A stretch of 64,000 nucleotides of DNA from Montifringilla adamsi (lineage: Eukaryota; Chordata; Aves; Passeriformes; Passeridae): NCBI GenBank assembly GCA_017590115.1, contig JAGGNK010013558.1, positions 14,802,126 to 14,866,125 of the forward strand. The letters are read 5' to 3'. The position numbers were made by a program, and so were the translations under genes. This document shows positions 50,701 to 62,933 of this stretch, in pieces (position 1 is the first letter of the stretch; each line of letters begins with the position of its first letter). The notes under the pieces were generated by a model. The model had not been told where the DNA came from. It was given only the letters and a program-made list of their open reading frames with translations, and made no database searches.

Positions 50701-53700
50701 GTGAGCCCCACCTTCCCTCTGGCTTCCTGCAGAATTCACACACTTTATCACTTTGTTCACTCCTTTATCACTGATCTCAGTTTGGCAGCAAGCTGGCTGC
50801 TTATCTGCAGTGCAGCAAGTCATGGGCTTGTGTCTCTCCTGCAGGTCAGAGCACTCAGAGGTTGGGTTTATCCACCCTGGATACACAGGGGAGGGAGCTG
50901 CCCTCTGCCTGTGCAGCTGCAAAGCTCCTGCTTGGCTGCCCTTAGCACCTGTACCCATTCAGGAATTGCAAGGAATTTTATTTAAACTTAAAAAATCTCC
51001 AGAGAATAATCGGAGGTTTATTAAATGATGGAGCTGCTCTTAGGAGTGCTTTTGGGGTTATCTGCAAAGATGTTGATAAAAGGAGGGAACCACAGGAGCA
51101 GGGCTGTAAGCCAACAATCCTCTCTAACCTGGGATGTGACTGAGCAATGACAGCATCCTAAAAACCCAAAACCCCACCCTCAAATGACATATCAAATAAA
51201 TTGTAAAATATTTTCGGAATTCCTGGGAAAAAAAAAAAAAGTGAAAATACCTTCCCTTAACCTGGCTTTTATTCGGGATGTTGAAAGCGGGAGTAGAAAT
51301 GCTTGTGAGCAGCCGGTCACTTGCTGTGGAGGGAAGAGCTGTCCTGCCAGAGGCTCTGTGCAGCCTGTAGGACCTTGAGGCAGGACCTTCAATCTGAACC
51401 TGTCAGAGAGCTCTTCCAAGCTCTTCCATATGTCCAGGCTTGATTTCATATTTTTTTCCTGCATGTGGAAACAGTTCTGGTAGTTTTGTCTTGCAAAACG
51501 TCTGAGTAGCTTCTTTTGAGGTGAGGCCATGGGTTTCTTCATTTGGTTTTAAACAAAATCAGCTTGCACAGCCTAAAGGCCTGTGAAGGTTTGCACCTGG
51601 AGGGACCTGTCTGATTTCACATGAGGTGCTTGTTGGGATTTTTGTTGTCTGGTACCTCAGTTAACTTTTTTCATGCTAGTTTTCCATGGCTTCACAAAAC
51701 AGTAACTTTTAGTTGAGTGTATGCTTGTCTTTCCTACCAGTTTTTGGAAGGAGTGAACCAGTACATAGATTAAGATCTTTAGTGGTTATACAAAAGCCTG
51801 TATTTCCTAACAGTGTAGCAGTTGATCAGATTTTACTAGCAGGCTGCACAAGCCAGGACACATCCAACTGCTCCTAGGAAAAAGATGATAGAAATGAGCA
51901 ATTCCAGCAAAGTAGTATTTCTGGAGAAGACAGAGCATACTTTGCTCTAGGCTGTGTTTTGTTGTGTAAGAAGGCAAGTGCTTGCCTTAGTGAAGCATTG
52001 GACAGCACAGGGAAACAACATAAGGGGGTAAAAAAATCCCTTTGGATGAGTCTGTTTTGCTTTGTGGTAAATGACCTCTCATTTAGTAAACTGAGTATGT
52101 GAGGGGATGCTTCCTTCAGTAAAACTGCTGCTTTTTATTGCACAAGCAGCAGGAGGGGAGGAAACAGTGCCTTAATGATTATTCATCAGTCACCACCATG
52201 CTGCAGTAGTGGCTCCTTAAAAAAATAAAAAGCCCACAGTGGATGCCCATCATTACAGGGCTCTGCTGTCACTCTGGTTGTGTGACATCCTTGTGTGATG
52301 CTGGGGCTTGACCTAGAGCCACTGGGCTTTCTCAGCATGCCTTTGAATGCAGGAGGTTGTCAGCTCTGCTCATCTCTTCAGTGTGAGAAAGCCCCAGAGA
52401 TAACTTGTGGGCTGGGAGTGTGTGGCTTCCCTCCTCTGCCCCCAACCTGGTGCTGGTTAGAGCTGCTGTGCTGGGGTGTATCAGTGTGCTCTGAATAATT
52501 TGAATTTAGCAAAATATACACACAGACTGACTGGAGAGTTTATGCCCCAGCATCTTTAGCCTAAATAATGTTTACTATAAGTCTTGTAATTTTCCTAAAT
52601 TTTAATTTTCATTTATTGTGTGATCAGTGATTTATCTGCAAAAAAATCTCAAAGCAGTTATCTAACCCATCCGTTTACATTTTTTGAGGGAGTTTCTTTA
52701 TCTACATAAAGATAAAGAAAATGGTATTTAAGTATGGTGTCCTGCTGTCTTCTCATATTTGCACTTTTCCCCTTAATTTTATTTTACAACAGTTTAAATA
52801 GCTCAGGCTTAGGGGCTGCAGTGTGGGTGGGTGATGCCCTCTCCTGGCAGTTGAGTAAAGTCTCTTGTGCTCATGTTCGGTCTGCTTCTGCCTCTGTTTT
52901 GTCCCATTGTAAGAAGTATTTATCTGTGTGTACATGTAAAAATAAATCTAAGCTGTGTGACCAAGGAGAGAAATTTCTGACGTTGGAAAGAGCTATTGCT
53001 AAAAATCATCCTGGCACTACTCATCAAATTCACAGGTTTTTCCCTGAATTTACTCATTGTATGCTTAAGTTATTAATTAGGGAATAATTATGCTGGGCCA
53101 AGTAAAGGTGAGCAGGAGTTCCATTTAGAACTGCCGACTTCACTTTTTTCCAACTTTCCCAGTATTTTTTTCTGACTCTGCCTCACTATGTACTGCTCTT
53201 TCCAGGATATGTTCCCTTTGGTGTGATATAAATTCCTCCTTCACTTTACCAGATTTTTATTACATTTTTTTCCCCTTCATAATATTAATCCTGTTAACAT
53301 CTGCTCTTTCCTATTTTTTCCTTCACTTTTTACTTCTTGTATTGCTTTTTATCTGTCTCTTGTGTCTCTCATGTGACTTTCTGCAGCTCCTCTCCTTGTA
53401 CTGCTCTCTTTAGAGAGGCTGCATCAGCCCAGAACACTGGTTCAGAGATGGATGTGCTTCCTCTAAATTGCAAAACAATGCAGAAAAGAAAAATAAATCA
53501 GAGTTTCAGTGTTTTCTTCTTCTCTTTTATCTATTTTTTGAAGACTAAGTGAAAGAAAAAGCCTCTGTATAGCAAGACCCAACATATGTGCCCCAGCCAA
53601 GGAGTCCAAGTGCTGCTGGAGAAGGATCTCGGTTCTGGTGGAAAGTAGAGAAGCTCCAGAAACTCCTTTTTTTTGGGTCAAAATCAGTGTCCTGTCTAGG

Positions 53701-56700
53701 GATGCAGGATGAGAGAGGTGTCACCTGTTGGTCATCAGCTTGCTTGGAGTGTGATTTACTTGCTTACAGTCTCACCCAGTCACACAACAGAAACTGCCTA
53801 AGCAGATGGTAAATTTGGCATGTTACCTGTGTGCGCCTTTGGGGCCAATATTAGGCAGTGCATGGGTCTTACATTTATACTTTTTGTAAGGGATGAGCCA
53901 AACATTGAAGGTTATGTATGTGTGTACATACACAGCACCAGAAGTTTGATTTTTTAAATGTATTTTTTATAGTATTATTGTTACTAGATCTGTTTCAGTG
54001 ATGGCAAGGAGTTTGCATCTGTGTAATTTTAATGCTGCAGGTAGTAAGAAAGCAGAAATGTATTTTTTAAATTAAAATCTGTGGAGCACTGGAGCAGCTT
54101 GGCAGAACAGAGAGATGATTATTCTGTACCTCATTTGGCATTAAAAAAATCACTGCTGCTCTGAGTGTTGGCATCTTGTGGCACCCTTAGTGGTTTTTGG
54201 GCCTTGTTGAACCTTGTTTTGTGAAGTCCAGCTTTATGCTTTGAGCTGGGAGAGGCTGGAGCCCATTTCCACCTGCTAGTTCATCTTCACAGGGCAGGGT
54301 GATGCCTTGTGGTTGTTTGAGTCAACCTGAAGAAATCTCCATGGTCCTGCTCCCCTTTGCCACTGGGATGCTCTGGCTGTGCACGTTGCTCCTGGTCGAG
54401 TCACGCTTCCTGAGCAGTGAACAAAGTGATGCCACAGGGCTGCCTTCCTTCAGGTGGCAAACCCAGCTCTGCTGCTGTAAGAGTAAACAGAAACTGGGCT
54501 TTGAGTGCCTGTGAGGGTGAGAAGCCCCTCCCATTTCCAAATCCTGTGCTTTTAAAGTTCATTTTTCATCTGTTAAACAGTGTAGTTACAAGAAACACAG
54601 TTCTCTGATGTGGCTGTGGTTGGTGTCTTTTTTCTTTTTCTTTTCCTTTTAACCACATGTTCCAGCCTGAGCTTTGTGTGTGCCTCTTTTCTACCTGGTT
54701 TTGTGTTTCGTAGATCTTTTTTACGGGACCTTTGTGTCCCGTCTCTGTTTCTTCCTTTCAGGTTTCATTTGTTTCCTGTTGCTGCACTTTGGTTTTCCTT
54801 TCCTTCCTTTCCTCTCACGATGGAGGCAGTGTGAAGGGAGCAAGGGGAGAAGATGCAACACCTCTGTGGGTGCATCCTGCTGTCCTAGTGCTCAGCTTAT
54901 CATCCTCTGCTCTCACAGCTCCCACTGCCACAGGGTCCTGGGGGCTCCTGTGAGCTGTGCCACAGATCAGCCTCCCAAGGACAAAATAAAAGGAAAGAAA
55001 CTTGTAGAATAACATACACTTTTAACTTCCAGCAGCAGTGAGCCTGCAGGAACCCACACTCATAGCTCTGGGCTATCCAGGACCTTGGTGATCTCAGTGG
55101 GTTTTGCCAAGTCAGGGTGTTTTATCATTCTGTGATTCACTGCCTGGGTCTGTGCTGATACCAGAGTGCCAGAGGAAGGGATGTGTGTGTGCTCTGCTGG
55201 GTATTTGTCAGCTTAGAGGAAGTAATTGTTTGGAAAGCAAATGCTCACAGCAATTAGGCTGAATTGCTCTCTGCAAACACGCTGATTAATTTAGACTTTC
55301 TCTGTTTTCAGGGTATCTGCAATTAGATCATTAGGCCTTCAGATTTATTAATTATTGCCATGTATTAGGCAACTTCTCACACTTCTTTTTGAAAGGCGTA
55401 ATCATGGCTAATTTACAAATGCTGAGAGTTTGGATGGTGCTGAGCACTCATTTGGATGTTTACTTTGGATGTTTTTTGGATGTTTTGCATGGGGTTTTTT
55501 TGGATGTGAACAAGGGCTTGTGCTGAGAGTGTCTGTCTGTGCCAAGCCCAGTTTCTGGAAGTGCAAAGTGTGTGCCTGAAACTTTGCCCTTGGGCACAGT
55601 GATACCTGTGAGCATCCTGCTTGCACTGGTGTGGGAAAGGAATGCACTGAGATAGGAACCTCAGAAAAACAGGAGTTCAAACAAAAGAAATTCATGTGTC
55701 TGGAGGAGTTCAAACAAAAGCAATTTCTATGGCTTGCCATCGTTTTAATGTTAAATTAGGAAATGTTGGAATGGCAGCATAGGAAGAGAATGCTTGGGAC
55801 CAGAGAGCACCCTGTGACTCTTCTTGTGTCAGAATTGCAGTTTAAAAAAAGGTTTCTTAAACTGTTCTAGCTCCATCAGTTGTCAGTGCTGAGTCTTGGG
55901 GGGCACCTGCCTGCATTAGCAGCTCACACTGCATCTTTCTAGGACCTTGTAAGAAGATTTTATTTGGGTGAAGACTCAGAATGCAAGAAACAATGCTGAG
56001 TTGGGGTTGTTTAGCATGCAGAAGAGAGAGCTCCAGGGAGATCTTGGAGCCTCTGCCAGTGCCTAAAGCAGTGTTCACTTGGACTAATTCTTACCAAAGA
56101 CAATTCTGTGCTTTATGTCACATGTCCCTAATGTATGTCACATGGCATTTTGATAGGTTCTTCTCCGTTCCTTCACTTTTTTTTTATTTTGGTGTTTCTG
56201 AAATGTCTTGAATAGAAAGTGCTATATCTGCATCTTTCATTCTGTTAAGTTCAGGCAATTTTTCCCCTCCTTCACCTTCCCTTAAACTGTTTGCACACTT
56301 TCTTCTCACTTCTTTGGTCTTTTTGGTTTATTGGGTTTTTGTAGTGGGTTTTTTTTTTTTTAGGTTTGTGTGTATTTTTCTTTTGCTGGTTGGTTTTATT
56401 TTCCCTTGGAACCTATTGGGACTGCTTGTTTCCAAGCAATGTTTCATTTCCATCTGGCCATGTAAAACTAGCTGGGGACAAAACTTTCCAAAATCACCTG
56501 AATTTCCTGCCAGCAGAATACTTTTTTTGTGATTTCCCCTTTAAGCCTGGATCTCGGCTGTTTCTCTGCTAGGATGTAGTGGTTTTCCACTTAAAAAGAA
56601 AAATGTGTGTTCTATTTTAGAATGTCTTTTACTTCTTGTCGTAAATAACTCCAGTAATTCTATTTCTAGGAAGATTTTCAGATATTTATTCTTTACATGC

Positions 56701-56997
56701 CTATAAAATAAATCCTTAATTTCCTTCTTCAGATTAAAATTTCATTTTTTAACCAAAACTTAAGATGGTCTAGGTTATATTTCACACTGCTCTTTGATTT
56801 TTTCAACATTTTAAGGCAATTTGGTGGTCATTTTTATTTATTTATTTATGGAATGAGACTTGTTTCATATGCTACATTTCCAGTAAGTTTGCTCCCATAA
56901 AACAGTGTGTGGCTTGAAATTATATTGGGTCTTCTGGGTTTGTCGGGTTATTTTTTCCCTCGTTCTGAAGCAGTGGATGTGATCCACCTCTCGGTAG

Positions 56998-57009
56998 CTG
57001 CTAGAGGGC
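56998..57009 (+). promoter_or_regulatory. CTCF-like motif in MCTP2 intron
   Basis: CTGCTAGAGGGC matches 10 of 12 positions of the CTCF core, including the strongest TAGAGGGC part. Confidence 0.3.
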
Positions 57010-57624
57010 AGCAGTATCCATTTAAAAACACCTTTAACAGTTTAGTTTCTTAGGCTACTAAACCTTTCTCTGCTGCTCTGTCCCAACAACTTTTTGCTCA
57101 CTGAAAATTCCTCAGGTTTTAGATGATGTCTGGTCTGCCTGTACTCGTTGCTTTTTAGTGTTAGTGGAAGAAAATATAAATGAAATTGGTATTATGCAAA
57201 GGAATTCCAGGGAGTATCACTGTCAAGATTAATGTTCTTTCTCTCATGGGGGAAGACGCCTAGCTGATGGAATGATTTTTTTTTTTTAAGAGGTCAACCT
57301 TCCTTTTTACTCTTATTTGGTTTGCTTTAGGCTGAGAGATAGATTATCTTGGGTTTATATATATATTTTGTCCATATGTTTTATTGTGCGAGAACCTGCT
57401 TGTTGCACTGCACAATATACAAATTAACCTCAGAGCACCTTGCTTTTCCCATCAGAGATATTTTCAGGGGGAAAAATTCTCAGCTGGCTTTAACAATAAT
57501 CCCTTCCTCTGTTGATACTGCTACAGCTGATGTGAGCGAGACCTTGCTTTCAGAAGAGCCTGCATGCACATACTTAAAAGTTGTTGATTCAGTTGCCTTC
57601 ACCAGGAAATGGATGCTAAAAAGC

Positions 57625-57647
57625 TTTTTTTTTTTTTTTTTTTTTTT
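57625..57647. repeat. Poly(T) run, 23 bases
   Basis: A pure T run in the intron between exons 3 and 4. It adds a Phe run to a chance open frame at 57349-57819. Confidence 0.95.
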
Positions 57648-58024
57648 AATTGGTCTGGCTTTTTCAGAAAATTATCCATTTCTGTCGCAGTTAAAAGAAG
57701 ATTATAAACAAAAACCTCTTTTTTTAGACTGGTTCATCTCTAACATCACCAGGCTCTTTTCAAAAAAAGTTATGTTTTTCTGCCTAGATTGTAGATTGTC
57801 TCTTATAAATAGCTTTTAATAGACCCAGACATCTTTCTGAGCTTGGATCCAGAAGGCTTCAAGCCCTGAATTCAAATGCAGTTAGTAATTTGCAGTCTGT
57901 GCTGTTCATCCCATCAGGAGAGGCTTGCCCACCTGGCCTATTTCTCATTCCCTGTCAACTATTTTGGTCACCTGGATGCAATCTGGGGTGTCTTAAAGGA
58001 AACCAGAACCAGACACAGTGAGCA

Positions 58025-58830
58025 GAGAGCTACGTCAGCATCTTGGGATTGACCTGGGGCAGGCCCTGGAGGCCATGGTGCCATGTCCATCTCTGACATT
58101 TCTCCACCAGCCACCCAGCTTCACCCCAGTGACCACCACCAACCCCCAGGTGCTCTGTGTCCCCCCACCCAGGTGGCAGTCCAGCTGCTGGGTGGCACAG
58201 AGGTGCCATCCTGCCATTTGTATGACGCAGCAGCCATGCTCTTGTGCCGCTTGGGACCGACCTGGGGCAGGCCGTGAGGGCTGTGCTGCCACGTCCATCC
58301 CTGGCATTTCTCTGCCAGCTTCACCCCAGTGACCACCACAAAGTCCCAGGTGCTCTGTGTCCCCCCACCCAGGTGACAACCCAGCTGCTGGGTGGCACGG
58401 AGCTGCCACTCTGTTGTTTGTAGGACCTGGCAGCTGCGCTCCAGTGCCGCTTGGGACCGACCTGGGGCAGGCCCTGGGGGCATGCTGCCACATGCATGCT
58501 GACATTTCTCTGCCAGCTTCCCCCCAGTGACGACCACCACCTCCCAGGTCCTCTGTGTCCTACCACCCAGATGACAATCCAGCTGCTGGGTGGCACGGAG
58601 CTGCCAATCCATCATTTGTGGGACCTGGCAGCCGCGCTCCGGTACCACTGGGGACCGACCTCAGGCAGGCTGTGAGGGCCGTGCTGCCACATCCATGCTG
58701 ACATTTCTCCACCAGCTTCACCCCAGTGACCACCGCCACCTCCCAGGTTCTCTGTGTCCCCCGCCCAGGTGACAATCCAGCTGCTGGTGGCCGTTTGTAG
58801 GATGTGGCAGCCGTGCCGCCCCATCCCTCA
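58025..58830. repeat. Four-copy tandem array, unit about 198-208 bp
   Basis: The landmark CCAGCTGCTG recurs at 58181, 58381, 58579 and 58777, with spacings of 200, 198 and 198. A second landmark, GACCTGGGGCAGG (diverged in the last copy), recurs at 58051, 58259, 58459 and 58657. The unit is GC-rich and lies in the intron between MCTP2 exons 3 and 4. Since 198 is a multiple of three, open frames of 100-175 codons occur on both strands; these look like by-products. Confidence 0.92.
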
Positions 58831-58839
58831 CCCGCCTAG

Positions 58840-59110
58840 TTGAGATGTCACCCCCGTGACAGCCCGACAGGCGAGCGCCGCAGGACCCCCTGCCCCTCCA
58901 CAATTATTTTCCCTCACAATTAACACCGGTGCTAACTTGACACCTTTCCCTTGTTTGGCTTTTGTAAGCCGCCGTCCCCCTCTCTCTCGCCGTTAATTCG
59001 CCGCATTAATATTTTCCGCGGCGCGGGTGCCACCGCTCACCCGTGAAGCCGCTGGAACATTATGGAGCTGTCAAGATAGCGAGGGATTACCCAGGCTGCC
59101 TTGCTGGAGT
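58840..59110 (+). promoter_or_regulatory. Intronic CpG-rich block with splice donor; possible alternative promoter
   Basis: About 20 CpG dinucleotides fall within roughly 240 bases, far above the surrounding intron. The block is followed by a consensus GTAAGT donor at 59109-59114. Its position, upstream of exon 4 in the same orientation, would suit an alternative first exon of MCTP2. No long reading frame is seen in it. It could also be an enhancer or simply a GC-rich flank of the tandem array. Confidence 0.35.
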
Positions 59111-59264
59111 AAGTGACACCACTGAGGCCCTGCTTTGAGATGTTTATTTTGAGAGTAAGCTGACAAGCATGAAGGCCTGATCCCAGAGTGGCAATCTTAT
59201 TTAATTAAAGGCCTTTTTTTATTATAGCTTCCCCCCACCCCATTTCACTTTTTTTTTTTAAATG

Positions 59265-59405
59265 TTCAATATATATTTTTATGTAAACAAAATATATTTT
59301 CCTTTTATATATATTCATTTTATATATATTCCTTTTTTATATATTCTTTTTACATATATTCCTTTTGTATGTGTATGTTTCTATATAGAAATACATGTAA
59401 ATATA
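59265..59405. repeat. AT-rich minisatellite-like stretch
   Basis: Loose repeats of about 17-22 bases of the form CCTTTTATATATATTC recur several times. Only the first few are close copies. The open frame across it (repeated Ile-Tyr-Ile-Pro-Phe) is a by-product of the repeat. Confidence 0.75.
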
Positions 59406-60972
59406 AAGGAAGAATTTATTAAAAATAAATACGTGAGAATAATCGCTAAAGCCTGGCTCGCATGAGCAGTGCTGGGCAGCCCTTCCCTCCTCCCCACCTT
59501 TTATTTTCCTTTACTGTATAACAACCTGGAAAGCTTTTCAGAGCAATAATGCAATTGGGAGGCTTACTTAGCTATAGTCTTCTTGCTTCCCATCCTCAGA
59601 GAAAGGGCTTGGAGTTTTCTGCTTGTTGGTATTGAACTTGCTGGCTGTTTGCTTTTATTCTGTATCTCCTATTTTTCTCTCTCTCTTTTCAGATTTCGTC
59701 CTTTTTCATGGGTTTTCCGTGCCAAAAGCAGATGAGTTATGGCCATAAACCACCTGCCTCCATCGTCTCTTCATGCTTTCATTTCATTACTTGCTTTCCT
59801 TGTCTTGGCCAGTTGCTATTTTATGCACAGAATAGGTTGTGGGCATTATTATTATTCTTACTTTTAATTATGCAGTTTTGTCCAGCTTACCCCGTGAATA
59901 AAAGTCAGAGGATTTTTTGCCTTTTTAAAATCTTTTTGAAGTGACACCAAAGAACTCAGTGCTGTTATTTCTTAATTCTGCACCTTCTGAGGACTGCTGC
60001 CCCCCCACACTGTGGGGCTGTGATCTATCTGTGTGTTCCCACTCCTGGACATTGTGCTGGTTTTAAGCTGGATGCTTTGTATAAGAGTATAATCATAGTT
60101 CTGAGAAATTTTTAGGGAAAGGTCTAGTCCTAACCCACTGGGAACAATGAAAAGCTGCCCTCTGACTTTCCTGGCTTTCGATCAGGCCCTTATTATTAGT
60201 CTCTCTTAGAGGAGAAGAAAAAGAAAATTCTGTTTAAGAAGTCTGCAGCTTTTTTTTTTTTTACCCCAAAAAAAAGTGGATTTTTTTCAACAATTATTAT
60301 TCAGAAAAAGGATCAACTGCAGACAGTATTTGAAAGCCAACTGGTATTTTCCTTCTGGGAGTGAAGCACACTTTATGCACAGAATGGACCAAGTTCTACA
60401 ACTCTTCCCTTTTGAAATTAATGCAGAATAAAAACTTTCTATAATTCTTAGAAATATGTCTGTCTCCCAGGAGCACAGTTCTTTACAGTGCTGCCTAATT
60501 CCAAATAGATGCTTACACGTGATTGTTTTTTCTTGAGTTTAAGTCTGTCTTCACATAACACTGATGAGAGCTTTGGATGTTTAAATATGGATTTTTCACA
60601 TCCTCACAGGTGCACCAAATCATTGGCAAGACTGGGTATTGCTCTTAGGCTGGGTTTTCCTGGACTGCCGTGTGTTTGTCGGGCCAGTGGGAACCAGGGA
60701 GGACAGGTTCAGATTATTTCTGACTCTGAAGTCTGCTGTAGAAATCAGTCTTTTCCTCCAGCAGCCCTCGCTGCAGGCTGGGGCCAGCCAGGACCACCAC
60801 CTTAGCTGTTACCCTTCTAGTGAAATTGAACTGTTAGGGGGGAAGTTTAATTCCAACTATCACGTACAATACAGAAAATACTGGATATGACAGGTGAATG
60901 GCACCTAGGCTCAGTTAATTGTAGATGCTGCTATATCTTAGTTTGATTTTTCCCCTTTATTTTCAGCCTGTG

Positions 60973-60976
<4 letters not shown>

Positions 60977-61006
<30 letters not shown>
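60977..61006. repeat. Poly(T) run, 30 bases
   Basis: The longest homopolymer in the window, about 0.9 kb upstream of MCTP2 exon 4. Confidence 0.95.
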
Positions 61007-61008
<2 letters not shown>

Positions 61009-61902
61009 AAAGCCCATATAAATAACTAAATCAACCGTTCTCTAGTTAAATCCTCCCTGTGCCTTGTTCCCCCTCTTTCCCGGTGTCCTGCACGGTGGTT
61101 GCTGTTAGTGCAGATGCCACCAGTTTAATAACAATAATAAAAAGTTGATTCCCTCTTCTGTTTTCCTTTGACAGATGCAAGTGTTTCTATTGCTGCCGAG
61201 TGGCACGAGCCTCATGCTCTGTCCATGGACATCTGCTCCATAAAAACAGGGGACATTATTGCTGTGGCAAATTGTGCCACTTGGATTGAAAAACGTGATA
61301 CCTGGACAGTGCTTGTTTTTACAGAGTCTGTTCTCTGTTTTTGTCCTGAGCTGATGAATAATGTTGCTGTTTTTTTCACTGAAACCTCAAATTGTGTTTT
61401 AAGTAAATTGGCAAAGTGACACCAGTGATGAAATCCTGACGGGTATTTTAGCTATTGTTACTGGTTTCCTTGGAGCTCCTATCCCAGTTACGATGCTTTG
61501 GAGTTTGGGTCCTTTGAATATATTCCTAGTCACAGGATCACTTTTTCTCTTTTCTACTGTGTCATTAGTTGGCCTGTAAATAGTGCTTCAATGCTGCTTG
61601 TTTTTTGCTCTTTTACCAAATTAAAATTTTAACAGAGTTGTTAAACAACAATTAATGTTCTTAAGAATAAAACAGCAGAGATCAAGCAAACAATGAAGAT
61701 TTTTTTGTTGCCTGCTTTTGGGCAACTTTCTGGTTCTGTCTGTAGATTTCCTGTATGAATGAGCAGTTTTTATATAGGTGATTAAGTATATACATGTATC
61801 TGTAATTACAATTAACTGTTCTTAATTATTTTATGAAAATATAGTTTAAGATTATGGAGTTGCATACAGTGCTGATGCTAATCTATTTTTTAATTATCAC
61901 AG

Positions 61903-62045
61903 GTACAAGTGACCCGTATGTGAAGTTTAAACTGAATGGCAAAACTCTTTACAAAAGTAAGGTAGTCTACAAGAACCTCAACCCAGTTTGGGATGAAACT
62001 GTTGTGCTGCCCATACAGACCCTCGATCAAAACCTCTGGATCAAG
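61903..62045 (+). CDS. MCTP2: MCTP2 coding exon 4: core of first C2 domain (residues 233-280)
   Basis: The exon starts after TTATCACAG with GT, which completes the Gly codon split by exon 3, and ends at ATCAAG|GTAAGA in phase 0. It encodes [20 protein letters not shown] and then a segment with NLNPVWDE, ending in DQNLWIK. SDPYVKF and NPVWDE are hallmark C2 motifs. Asp236 is the second calcium ligand. The basic strand around Lys240-Lys252 is typical of lipid-binding C2 domains. The open frame extends both upstream and downstream of the exon, but only this part is conserved. Confidence 0.97.
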
Positions 62046-62310
62046 GTAAGATTCCGTCTCAGATTTTTGAAAGACTGCCCAATATTTTTTTAAGCAATTA
62101 TTTTCAACTTTAGAAACATACTGATTTTTATTCGCTGTAGCAGCACGGCATAAAACACAATCCGGTTTAAGAGCTTCAGCAATTTCAAATTAAAATGCAC
62201 ATATGTCTTTCCCAGATTTTACTTGCATGTTTTGCTTTCCGTCTGCAAAAACCCAAGTTTGAAATAAAACTCCTTGACTGGATCTGTTTAAAGCCGTGGA
62301 GCTGAATTCT

Positions 62311-62338
62311 GCTCTCTCTCTCTCTCCCTCTCTCCCCC
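62311..62338. repeat. (CT)n microsatellite
   Basis: A CT-rich simple repeat in the short intron between exons 4 and 5, slightly interrupted by extra C bases. Confidence 0.85.
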
Positions 62339-62856
62339 CGTGCTTGTGCAAACTCAGGGAAACCAAGGGCATTTTCAGAAGCACGTTTTAGGAGTGCAAT
62401 TTGGCTGGGCTGCGCAGAATTATTACCTGGGATGCAGCCGTGACAAGTAGCAAAGCCTTTTCTGGTTATGAGTTACGTTACAGTTACCAGAACCACAAGC
62501 TACCAGTTGTGAGCACTAATTGCTAAAACATCTGTAAGCACAAGTACCTGATTTTTGTGCAGCGTTTCATTATGCTGTCGTGTGGAGTATAAAGGAGCAG
62601 GCACAATCCATAGCAGCACACATGTCTCTGTTTACATAATATTAAGAAGATACTTTCAAAATGCTGGTTAAATATTTAGCTAAAAATACAAATTAAAGCA
62701 GGGAGATGGAAAGTGATCCCTGAATTATATCTAAGCTTTGATCTTTCAAATACAAAATTGAACTGAAAGGGCTTAAAATATCTCTTCTTTCATCGCCCGG
62801 GATAAAACCGGCTTATGATGTGAAAATTGGAAATATTTGTCTTATTTTGCCACCAG

Positions 62857-62933
62857 GTGTACGATCGTGATTTAACCTCTTCAGACTTCATGGGTTCGGC
62901 ATCTGTGGCGCTCACTGAACTTGAACTCAATAG
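62857..62933 (+). CDS. MCTP2: MCTP2 coding exon 5: end of first C2 domain (residues 281-305)
   Basis: The exon follows GCCACCAG and ends at AATAG|GTAACA in phase 2, splitting the next codon. It encodes [20 protein letters not shown] followed by ELELN. Asp283, Asp285 and Asp290 supply the third-loop calcium ligands, so all five expected aspartates of the domain are present (230, 236, 283, 285, 290). Calcium binding by this domain is therefore plausible. The next exon, which should begin by completing an Arg codon, is beyond 64000. Confidence 0.95.

Larger units (their letters stand above)
50701..61902 (+). other. MCTP2: MCTP2 intron between coding exons 3 and 4
   Basis: This 11.2 kb intron interrupts the first C2 domain. 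It contains the 198 bp tandem array, the CpG-rich block with a donor at 59109, an AT-rich repeat, two long poly(T) runs and one CTCF-like motif. No conserved coding sequence was found between 50700 and 61903. Confidence 0.85.

Noticed and set aside
55080..55140. Possible CR1 tail (TTTTATCATTCTGTGATTCA)
   Set aside because: Only the last few bases resemble CR1, and the upstream part does not fit.
57349..57819. 156-codon forward frame
   Set aside because: It includes a run of Phe from the T23 homopolymer and shows no domain. It is intronic.
58035..58648. Reverse-strand frames of 156 and 175 codons with repeated Trp-rich motifs
   Set aside because: They follow the 198 bp tandem unit, whose length is a multiple of three. 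The repetition reflects the DNA array, not a protein family.
61168..61419. 83-codon frame about 0.5 kb upstream of MCTP2 exon 4
   Set aside because: It follows a pyrimidine tract and CAG, but no MCTP2 segment is missing between exons 3 and 4 (phase 1 to phase 2 join restores the Gly codon), and the translation resembles nothing I know.
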